64,000 nucleotides of DNA from Enchytraeus crypticus (lineage: Eukaryota > Annelida > Clitellata > Enchytraeida > Enchytraeidae), in contig CAJHZI010000311.1 of NCBI GenBank assembly GCA_905160935.1, positions 573,501-637,500 of the forward strand, in the 5' to 3' direction. The notes beneath the pieces are model-generated. The model had not been told where the DNA came from. It did not search any database and worked only from the letters and a program-made list of their open reading frames with translations. The position numbers and the translations under genes were made by a program. Below, piece by piece: positions 55,833 to 64,000 of the stretch (position 1 is its first letter; the number at the start of each line of letters is the position of its first letter).

Positions 55833-57142
55833 TATATATATATAGAATCGTATCCTATCCTCTCAATCTAGGACCAGACTCTTTATTAACCATTAACATC
55901 GCCTACAAGATATCTGTCTATTATACGCATGGCTAGATTCTTCAACGTAAAGTCCTCAGACTGGGTGTACACAATATCGCCTTCGAAAGTTTCTAAGAGT
56001 CAATTATGTGATCGATTGGACAGTTTTTCATTGATTTACACATACGAGCGTGACATCAATACACAGATATCATGTCAGCTAAGTGAAACAGCTGTCCGGC
56101 ATTCGATTGACAGAACACTGCCCAGCAGAATGTAGTGCATATTTGCCCGTAAAAGCTGGTAAAGCTAATGTTAACGTCAGTTTCCTTACTCGAAAGCGAT
56201 GTCAGTGACGGGCGAGCCCAGGATTTGAACCCCGCACATACTGATCAGCAGTCGAACATCTTAACGACTTCCCCACTGGCTCCAGCCAGTGTTATAACCA
56301 CGGGTTCAGTTCTACATAAAACAAAATAATGCTTCTTCCGTTTTTCATTTACATCTTTATGTACTGCTCTGGCATGGAGTATCAACAGCAACAACAACGA
56401 GATTAGCGTGCCTTCCATGACAACATCTACTAAAATTCTTCCACGCCTCAACGCCTGCAATAAAGTGTCACTATCGTTTAGCGTCCCGTCCAGGTTTATG
56501 TGGATGTGCGGATCAATTCTAGGACATCTACAGATTTCAATATCTCAATATAAAAGCCGAGAGCCTGAAAGTTGATCGTGTTCCCTGCAAGAGTTACGAT
56601 TAATCATGAAAGTGAAACAAGATTCTAGGCGGAATTTAGCGCACTTTGGTTTCGATGCAAATTAAATGAATGAAGTTAGGCTAAATCGCGGCCGGTTAGT
56701 ACTTTGTGAACGATCATATTCGAAGACTAAGTGTTGACAGATCTGCATGAAAAAATTCCGAGGATGTTGGAGGTTTTTCTTAAATCTGCACCGTCTGCAA
56801 TCGACGCGCCACTAAACGACAAAGATTACTATTAACAATGGAGAGGAAGGGCGAGGATAACGAAAACAAACAACAACAACAACTAAAAAAGGAAACTGTG
56901 TAAAAACATGCGGTTATCATGTATGTAACCATATGACCAAAAAGATAAAAGACAAACAAAACATAAAGGATGAAAACAAAAAGTAAAATCGAAGACTTGA
57001 GTTGTGAACACGATTGTGTTTTAGAAATTGCTGTTGTGTTAAACTCACGTACAATAGATTTTACCTTTTTAGCTTCTTCCGGCTTTAGAGATCCCAAAGC
57101 GGATTCGTAATCCTGTCTAGCCGCCACTAAACTGGGATCCAT
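45328..57142 (-). CDS. Unrecognised protein with a duplicated exon module and Lys/Pro/Glu-rich tail, 8 exons
   Basis: Exons: 57142-57065, 53288-53181, 52456-52390, 51886-51780, 50965-50923, 49985-49608, 48965-48841, 46176-45328; 1755 nt, 584 residues, all phases consistent. The N-terminal part (1-62) is compact and helical-looking (LKPEEAKKIQKILASTHE). The motif LSKxEIxxALDAFEAS occurs near 160 and 328, with more divergent forms near 104 (LSKDDINRNLDILSAS) and 283 (LTKEQITGNLDIFEAS). A second block, GYRGNPYYEEELRKAVDESM, occurs near 202 and 383. Residues after about 400 are disordered, charged and low in complexity. No signal peptide or membrane segment is seen, so it is probably cytosolic. 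I do not recognise the family. The chosen ATG follows an open stretch with a plausible acceptor at 57158, so an upstream, possibly noncoding, exon is likely. Confidence 0.75.
47222..47510 (+). mobile_element. SINE family C copy split by a family A SINE
   Basis: Left half 47222-47292 ends GGGATACGAATAGACTG; right half 47437-47510 resumes CTGTCTCAAATCCTCTCTG. Compare the intact copy at 21365. Confidence 0.75.
47293..47436 (-). mobile_element. SINE family A inserted into another repeat
   Basis: Complete reverse copy that interrupts a family C element (47222-47510); the family C sequence resumes right after it with CTGTCTCAAATCC. Confidence 0.85.
47918..48012 (+). mobile_element. SINE family A, 5'-truncated
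   Basis: Starts just before the B box (GTTCAAATCCTGGGCTCGCC) and keeps the full tail to CCAGCTTTT. Confidence 0.8.
48063..48197 (-). mobile_element. SINE family A, near-full copy
   Basis: Reverse copy 50 bases from the truncated forward copy at 47918-48012; together they form an imperfect inverted pair in intron 7 of the duplicated-module gene. Confidence 0.85.
48655..48795 (+). mobile_element. SINE family B copy
   Basis: Forward copy with GCAGATTGATTTGAGTGAAC, GACATCATCCTTGGATGAGG and a short T/A-rich tail. Confidence 0.7.
49130..49285 (+). mobile_element. Dispersed repeat with CCGGGCACAACAC end
   Basis: GCTCACCAACCGAATGCC, TTTGTCGCCTTTTACGAC, GTCTATTGTTCAGCAATCC and GGGCACAACAC. Related copies: 13388-13505 (+), 24385-24565 (-), 50320-50440 (-), 4500-4560 (+, end only). 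Confidence 0.65.
49608..49985 (-). other. First full copy of the duplicated module exon
   Basis: AG|TT acceptor and G|GTAGGT donor, phase 1 on both sides. It contains GLSKTEISSALDAFEAS, then AIVTGYRGNPYYEEELRKA and a Lys/Asp-rich linker. The reading frame stays open upstream to 50208 only because it runs through a SINE (50005-50165); that extension is not coding. Confidence 0.85.
50005..50167 (+). mobile_element. SINE family D copy beside a splice acceptor
   Basis: Begins ACTTTGGACTGATTTTCTGG and ends in (ATT)n. It lies 20 bases upstream (in gene sense) of the acceptor of the exon starting at 49985. Confidence 0.8.
50168..50225 (-). mobile_element. SINE family A tail fragment
   Basis: Tail only, directly abutting the (ATT)n end of a family D SINE at 50005-50165. 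Confidence 0.65.
51175..51270 (+). pseudogene. Short LINE C-terminal remnant
   Basis: Reads ...EELYAMDLPLSSALEE then a stop, the same terminal motif as at 11500 and 14210. Confidence 0.5.
53295..53556 (+). repeat. 36-base minisatellite next to a splice acceptor
   Basis: CATTAAACAAAGTCTGCATA then TGTTATTACAACAAGC, about seven copies. The first unit merges into the acceptor of exon 2 of the duplicated-module gene (53288). Its 12-codon period makes a spurious Cys-rich frame. Confidence 0.92.
54275..54415 (-). mobile_element. SINE family D copy
   Basis: Reverse copy with GTCCATGACAACTTCGAGCA and TGGGTCCAAAAAGGTGCAAA. Confidence 0.7.
56152..56290 (-). mobile_element. SINE family A, near-full copy
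   Basis: Reverse copy in intron 1 of the duplicated-module gene; head, B box and tail all recognisable. Confidence 0.85.
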
Positions 57143-58980
57143 GTCTCCGGCTAGTCGATTACCCGTCTAAATAATTCATAAATAAATTGAAATAAATACC
57201 ATTTTATGTCGTATGAAATTCAATTAAATTCAGATGTTGCACTTAATGTACTTAATTAATTACTCAGAAATTGTACATTCGAAGCTATAAGTAATTGCAT
57301 CAAATTAGAAGTCACTCTCTTCATCTGCTCTCCCCCCCCCCTCTCTCTCTCTATCTGTGTGTCTGTCTCTCTGTCTCTCTCTATCTCTTTTAGGTAAGCA
57401 CGGGCAGGCGAGTCTGGAGTGTGTTATAGTATATAGGACAAAGATCTCCTTTTAGGTCTGCTTGGAACGACAGCTAAGTGCTTATTGGCGGAGGAAAAGG
57501 ACGTGAATAGCTTCAACGATGGACTGATTTGAAATTATAAGTAAAATTCTAAAAGATGACGACCATCATGAGATCTCAGACGAAACAAAAATTATTGTCA
57601 GTTCACAGGTGTCATTTCATTTGCAAATGGGCTTCCATGCTCTGGTCTGGATAAATTCAAAAATATTGGAATAAAAATTGATTAAGATGTTAATTAATTT
57701 TACATCTGAGATTAAAAGCTAGTAAACGCTGCTACCATATATTTCCAATCAATCAGTCAATCAAACAATCAATCAATCAATCAATCAGTGTATAAGGGTA
57801 TGCAATACATAAAAGAGGCAGACTGAATAGAAATTTATCTTTACTCTAGCACTGGTCCTAATTGAACATGTTAGTCTATATCTCACTCCATTAGTATCAA
57901 TTTCATAATAATGTATCTAGAAAACAAAAATAATTCAAATGACTATTCTATTTCAAAATCATATGCAATTAATTACGCCTAAAAGAGCAAAGTATAATAA
58001 AATCTTGAATAAACGCAAAACGACCATCTAAACTTCTAAAAAGTTCAAAAACCAAAAACACATCTAAACATTTCAAGGTACTGTTAAAGCTTCTCAAAGT
58101 TCTAACATAGCAAATGACAAAGAATTCATGGGCTTTACCTGATTTCTAAAGTGTATTAATCTAGAACCACAGAGGCCACTGGTACAGAAATTAAAAGATC
58201 TTTACTAAATGAATTCAACAATTTCCAACTATTTTATACTAAAGAAATCTCAACAGAATCATCCACAATTCACCACACGAGCTTTGCAAATGGATACCTA
58301 AATCCTTGAAATACTTGAATCTTAACACTATTACATATAAAATATATAAACCTGAAACCAGCTAAAGAGTCAATGCCATACTAAATACTTCAAGTATACT
58401 TATTAAACATTCAAATCGAGAACAACAGATAAATACACTAAATTAATGCAAATAAAAGCAAAGGAATGAGCGCATTGAAATCATTTCCTTCTTATAATAA
58501 AAACATATGGGAACAAGAAAAGGTCTACTGATCACCACCACAGATTTCACCTGACCAAAAGCCGAAATGCGACTCCAAATTCGGCTGGCGGAAGCAGTGG
58601 TCCATGACATCTTAATAAATCAAATACGGACAAGCTGAGATTAAAGCTTCTTGCTGAAGGCTGCAACTATAACATTCAGGCATTTCTAAGGAAGCACTTC
58701 GGGACAAACCAGTAAATAGACCACTAAAAGTAAGCTATTAAAATATACCATACAAACTGTGCTACACCATTTAGAGCATATCTAGAACATGAAAATGACG
58801 ATTTTCTTGCTGATTGAAAGCCTAGTTCGAGCGGCAGATCAATGAATGATTTAAAACTTTGCGCTAAATTGTGTTCAAGACACAATTGAACATAAATAGT
58901 AAACTGAACTAGTATAAAGCAGCAACTAAATGGCAATACAGGAATGCAATGTGATGCCACTTCAGCTCCGACTTAAGTTG

Positions 58981-59116
58981 ATAAAGCTAAAGCTAATGTT
59001 AACGTCAGTTTCCTCACTCGAAAGCGATGTCAGTGACGAGCGAGCCTAGGATATGAACCCCGTACATACTGAACCGTGGTCGAATATCTTACCGACATCG
59101 CCGTTGGCTCCAGCCA
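58981..59116 (-). mobile_element. SINE family A, near-full copy
   Basis: Reverse copy in the gene-free right part; B box GGTTCATATCC carries one change. Confidence 0.85.
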
Positions 59117-60187
59117 ATTCTTGCACGCTGGTTAGATGCTACTACTTTTTAGCTAGTATTTTAGCTAATTTCCAATTGTGTGTTTGCCTGTTCTTGCGTG
59201 ATTGCTGGATGTCAACTAGATAGGGTATATATACCCTCTTTGATTACCTTGTGCTTGTATGTATACTTTTATGAGTACTTCAATAAGCATAGTTCTCTCT
59301 CTTCCATTGGAAAGTTTTCCAAAAGCTAAGGCTACATTCAGATTTGGTAAAGGCTTCGCTTTTAGGATGGGATCAGCTTGTTGATCAATGGTGTGCTCTT
59401 ACTGAGCGTGAAGGTGTTCAGTGTGAGAATTACGAGCAGGAATATGAACTTTGGAACTGACAAACAAGGTAGAGCTGCCTAAGTATACAATGACTCTATC
59501 AATTCAATGCTCATCACCGCTAATCTCGTATATTTTATCAGGAATCATCACGTTCATCGTGTATAATATTGGATAGTTGGCAAGTAACTCATTCATTTGG
59601 AATATACGTCATTTTAAAATCACACAGTCTCTCAGAATAGCAGTTTAAAACTCAATCTTAGATTTCAGAAGGTCCGAATTTGGTTGATGCAACAATATGC
59701 TTTAGATATAAGCCAAAGATATATTTGTTTAACCATTTCGTCTAACACTATACTAAACTTAGACAGCAATAACAACTAAAAGCATTTTTACTCAAAGGCG
59801 TGTTAAATAACCTTCGTTAATGTGTTACTTACTAAGAGTTATAAATTAGCTTACTTTCTTCACAATGTAACTCAGTCGTTTACTTATCCAAAGATCACAG
59901 TTGACATCAAAATTACCGTTTTGGTGTATCGTAAGAACACCTGTTTAATACGCAATGTACATCTAGACTATTTAACCTACCCTACATTACAAAACGTTTC
60001 ATTAAAATGAAATAACGGCAGCTATAGAACCTGTCTGCTACAAAACTTCTAAGTCAGTTTTTCGCAGAGTCCTTTCACCTGCAGTGAGAGCAGCTGTGCC
60101 TCAGCCGGGGTATTAGATTAGGCTTCCGTCGAGTAAACTTTGTCGACACGAACCGGCATTTATTTTGAACAGTTCATTTCTCTCCCG

Positions 60188-60273
<86 letters not shown>

Positions 60274-60544
60274 AGTATTAGTATTCTCTAGCAGATTCAA
60301 GATATATAAGAAAACTCATTGTCGCTCATGAAGAACAAGTCATGATTAAATCACTTGAACAATCAATCGCTAAGATTTTGTGTTTACCGATCTAATATTA
60401 CCGATAGTTTACGATATTTCTGGATTCTGAGATGGTTTATCATTACGCTAATCAGATACGGATTTATAGCCTCCTACCACATGCGCATTAAACGATTGGT
60501 CTATTATTCAGTGACACAGTGATTACATCTCAGTTTCATAATTA

Positions 60545-60672
60545 ACTAAAATTAGAGTGCTACTGTAATCAATGACGATATTGAGCACCATTGAGACAAA
60601 TCTAGGCCGGTGAGTAAAGAGAATATCCAAAACTGTACAAATTCTAAAGTACAGAAAATCTTACCAAAGATA
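60545..60672 (-). mobile_element. SINE family D copy
   Basis: Reverse copy in gene-free DNA; all blocks present though diverged. Confidence 0.7.
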
Positions 60673-60687
60673 ACAATGATAGCAATA

Positions 60688-60755
60688 GGCTTGTCAGTCA
60701 CTGATATCGCTTTCGAGTGAGGAAACTGACGTTAACATCAGCTTTTTTAGCGTTT
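60688..60755 (+). mobile_element. SINE family A tail fragment
   Basis: GTCAGTCACTGATATCGC to the end of the tail; the head is missing. Confidence 0.7.
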
Positions 60756-62684
60756 TTACACACGATTCGAATTTGTGTTGAATATAGAATATTTTTCACA
60801 TTGTTTGTTGCTGCTCTGTAAATAACAGACAAAAGTAACTGGTCTAAAACTATAAAACAATGTTCGACTCTCCATACTTTGAAACTAAAACTTGATACAC
60901 CTGACCACTTTAAATTGCTGGTACACATGACTGCATAACAATGCTCGTAAGTGAATCAAAGGTCCGGCGCGCGACCATTTCAATTTTACAAAGAGGGATC
61001 TAGTCGTCGGACTAACGGAAGGAATCTATCACCTCAAGGGTTTTTCCCTCTCAGCAAAACAAACTTATGTGAAATGTGGCCAAGATTATAGGGTCGTGAA
61101 ATTGAGGGCAGAATGGAGTGGGGCTTGATTCTAGACTCTATATAGCTTATATGGACAAGGGGCTAAAAGCGGGGGATTTATTACCGAAGTTAGGGGGCTT
61201 AGTCCACCTATCCCCTAATTTCGTCTATGGCAATAATACATTTTACTGCCTCTCTTGTCCAATATCAATCACCCAAGCTCTAAGCTATAGGAAACCTTGG
61301 ACTACCCGGGGGCGCAGCTGCTGCTAGTGCGGGATGTTTTGTGCAGCAGCTGGGCTGCGCTGTAATGTTATTGTTGACTTAGCCAGCAGCTACACATGCT
61401 CTGTCAAGCGTTGCGTAGCGAGATCCTTAAGTTTTGTTGTAGATTCTGAGATCTTTAACCTTCAGATTATCTTAACAGATTAACCTCTTGGTACTCTTAT
61501 TATTAATAATTATTAATTATTATTATTAATTATTAAGTTCACTGTAGTCTCACTGAAGGTACACACGTGACAGAAAGTAACTTGGGTCTTGATGACATTT
61601 TATAAATTGGAAATATGCCTGATGTGTCTTCTAAATTTTGATAAAAATTCTGTAAAACATTTAGTTTAAATCTTAACTTTTTAGCGTATTGTGTTTTTTT
61701 AACTTTCATGTGCTCAACCTTTTGATTGGTATCTGATATCTCTAGTGCAGGGATGTTGTACTATAGAATACATAGATAGGCCTGCGGGCAGCCAACTGAA
61801 AATTAAACAGAAATAGCTAATTATCAATGTAATATTGCCGACGTGCACTTACATGTAGCAATTCCTAGAATTATCGGGCTCAGACAGAAATCACGGTGTT
61901 TTGCTAACTGTAAAGGTGCATATTCAGAGACAAGTTTAAGTTAAGGCACTAAATAACGCGTCATTTTAACGTACACAAAGAGGACCATTAATGATCTAGT
62001 GATCACAGGCCTGCATTCTGGTATGAAAAGCATTTACTAAAATATGTCAGCTGAAAAGCTGCTACATTGAATAGAGACAGCTGTGGCATGTTATTCGAAG
62101 CCAAACTGTTGAATAATTTATGCCTAATGCATTGCCAGATTACATTGCATATTATCAGTTCAATGTATAAAAACTAATTGCATTGTTTAGCTCGGTATTC
62201 GTTTGGCTTTTCGTAAATTATTCTTGAATAGGGGAATACCAAACATATAATTAAACAATTACTTTAAAGTACAATTAAGTCAGTATATTTAATGTAACAT
62301 TTCACTTAACTTATTCAACACTGTTTCTACGTAGGAGCTATGAATAAAATAAATATTTCACATACGATTTACTCGTAAATAAGCCTGCAATCACTCACTA
62401 TAAAATGCAGTTATGTTATCAGCGTAGTAATTATGACGTTTATGGTTCAGCTTACTGCATTAGATAGAGATATATAAATTGATATAGTTGCATGCTGACG
62501 CGTCAAGATCATTGGATCACTAAAGTTTCTAAAGCTTCTCCGTTTTGATTGGTTGAGATGCAAAATTTGTTAAGTCCTTGACTTTGGTTTTGTATGCCTC
62601 GTTTCAAATCCTAGGCTTACATTCTTTCGAGAGAGGGGATTTGTGTTAACACAGCTTTAGCCCTTCTAATTTTCTTTAATTCCC

Positions 62685-62828
62685 TTTACTTTGGACTGAT
62701 TTTCTGGATATTGTAATTTGTAAAGTTTTTGGACCTTATTTTTGCTCGCCGGCTTGATTTTGTCTCAATAGTGCTCGATGTTGTCATTGATGACTGTACC
62801 ACTCTAATTGTTATTATTATTATTCTAG
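62685..62828 (+). mobile_element. SINE family D copy
   Basis: Forward copy, well conserved, with (ATT)n tail ending at 62824. Confidence 0.75.
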
Positions 62829-63879
62829 TCTTCCTTGTCGTTTGGTTTTTAAAATGGGTGTGCGGATTTGACCACGAATTAAATGTACTGAATCTGGTCA
62901 CATAAAGCTTTAGAATTAACCTACCAAAGCTGCAAGTTTCTCAGAAGAGTAGACAAATACGGATGCTGACGAATGCAACGAAAAATTATGCCAGCAAAGC
63001 AAATTCTACAAGCTTACAGCTGGGTTAACTTGAGAACTTATGGTATGATAATAGATGCACATCCCCTTTTGATTTGAATTAAATAGTTTGTCTATGGACT
63101 GTTGTTTATGATTACAGTTAGAAATGTATATCTTGGGTCTGCCACCGGTATATCACTATGACAAAAATAATGAAATAATTCTGAGTTAGAAGTATCAGTT
63201 AAATTGCTAAATTAAGTTTAATTATAAAAATTAGTCACAAATATTCTCGTCTTCGTACTTCGTCTATTTTTGTTAAATAATTACAGAAAAAATTATATGA
63301 TATCTTGACACTTGGACGACGTGTGTTCGTGGGGATGAAGAAACAGACATTAACTGTAGGATTGAAATTTACCAAAGAGACCGCTAGGGACACAACAAGT
63401 ATTTCTTATGTAGTCCAAAAATTAAACACAAATAATTCAATTGTAATGTATCACTAAAATCGCATTCTAGTAAAATAAAAAATCGAGCTTAGTTCGACGT
63501 TGATGTTATTTGTCTATTAAGCCGAGATAATTCATCATGCAGCATCTCTATAACCACGATATAACCACGCATCGGATTACCGTAGCATGAATGCACTGAA
63601 TTATCAGATAATCCGAGCGCGATAAAGGGAACGACTTCACATGTGTTGAGATGATTCAGCACCTGAAACTTCTGACATTGACCTATTTCTCTTTCGAGGA
63701 AACATATTTTCCAGGCTTAGTTAAAATAATCTGTTGTAATTCATTGTAATTTTTAATCATATGCAATGACTAAAGTTCTCCAGTTGCAAGAATTAGTGAT
63801 TAATAAACTATTATTACTACTACAACTACTAATAATAATAATCATCATCATCTTCCCTTAAATCTCAGTTAACTCGGGT

Positions 63880-64000
63880 CGACATCTGACGGATCGTTCT
63901 TCTAGTGTGAAAGTGATGGAGTACATCTCTTCGCCTTCTCCCTTAAAGTATGGTGTGCCTCAAGGTTCCGTTCTTGGTCCTATCCTCTTTAAACCCTATA
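63880..64000 (+). pseudogene. LINE reverse transcriptase fragment running off the right edge
   Basis: The forward frame reads HLTDRSSSVKVMEYISS, then KYGVPQGSVLGPILF, the hallmark YGVPQGSVLGP motif of non-LTR reverse transcriptases. It begins abruptly at base 63880 directly after an ATC-repeat/SINE end, so it is 5' truncated or chimeric. Its extent to the right is unknown. Confidence 0.85.

Larger units (their letters stand above)
57143..63879. other. Gene-free right part of the window
   Basis: CT-rich tracts, SINE A copies (58981, 60688), SINE D copies (60545, 62685) and unique AT-rich DNA. A less AT-rich patch at about 60960-61440 contains CAGCTGCTGCTAG and CAGCAGCTGGGCTG as an imperfect inverted repeat; it might be a promoter or untranslated exon but nothing proves it. 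An upstream exon of the duplicated-module gene may also lie here. Confidence 0.5.

Noticed and set aside
61118..61327. 69-residue forward open frame
   Set aside because: No recognisable motif, no splice partners, ends in low-complexity Cys/Arg.

Overview
This window is nuclear DNA of an invertebrate animal. Genes are split into small exons separated by AT-rich introns full of SINEs, LINE scraps, microsatellites and minisatellites. The gene set (a receptor guanylyl cyclase, a neuropeptide-type class A GPCR, a GPI-anchored Ly6/uPAR protein) fits a bilaterian. The mix of tRNA-headed SINEs sharing one conserved 3' core suggests, without proving, a lophotrochozoan such as a mollusc. All gene models below were assembled by hand from exon reading frames. 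Every junction used has GT..AG ends and compatible codon phases.

Layout. 1-14,759 (-): a receptor guanylyl cyclase gene with 14 coding exons in the window. They cover signal peptide, ligand-binding ectodomain, one membrane segment and most of the kinase-homology domain; the cyclase domain must lie left of base 1. 14,897-15,709: a Tc1/mariner-like DNA transposon, internally deleted, with TIRs and a TA target duplication. 17,398-22,762 (-): a four-exon class A GPCR (386 aa) with a 5'-truncated LINE in intron 2. 22,763-28,278: no gene seen; a foldback element and several tandem arrays. 28,279-38,085 (-): an eleven-exon coiled-coil protein (515 aa). 39,491-41,406 (+): a three-exon Ly6/uPAR gene (146 aa), divergent from the coiled-coil gene. 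45,328-57,142 (-): an eight-exon gene (584 aa) for an unrecognised protein built from a duplicated exon module and a long Lys/Pro/Glu-rich tail. 57,143-63,879: no gene seen, only repeats. 63,880-64,000 (+): the start of a LINE reverse-transcriptase fragment running off the right edge.

The genes do not form a pathway or operon. The guanylyl cyclase, GPCR and Ly6 protein are all predicted cell-surface proteins, but only proximity links them. The most striking pattern is that SINE 3' ends and tandem arrays repeatedly lie within about 0-25 bases of splice junctions, sometimes apparently supplying the donor or the pyrimidine tract. Several SINE families with different bodies share a 3' core of the form TGACATC...GAGGAAAC.GACGTTAA. 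Product names for the last two minus-strand genes are left open because I cannot identify them from sequence alone.
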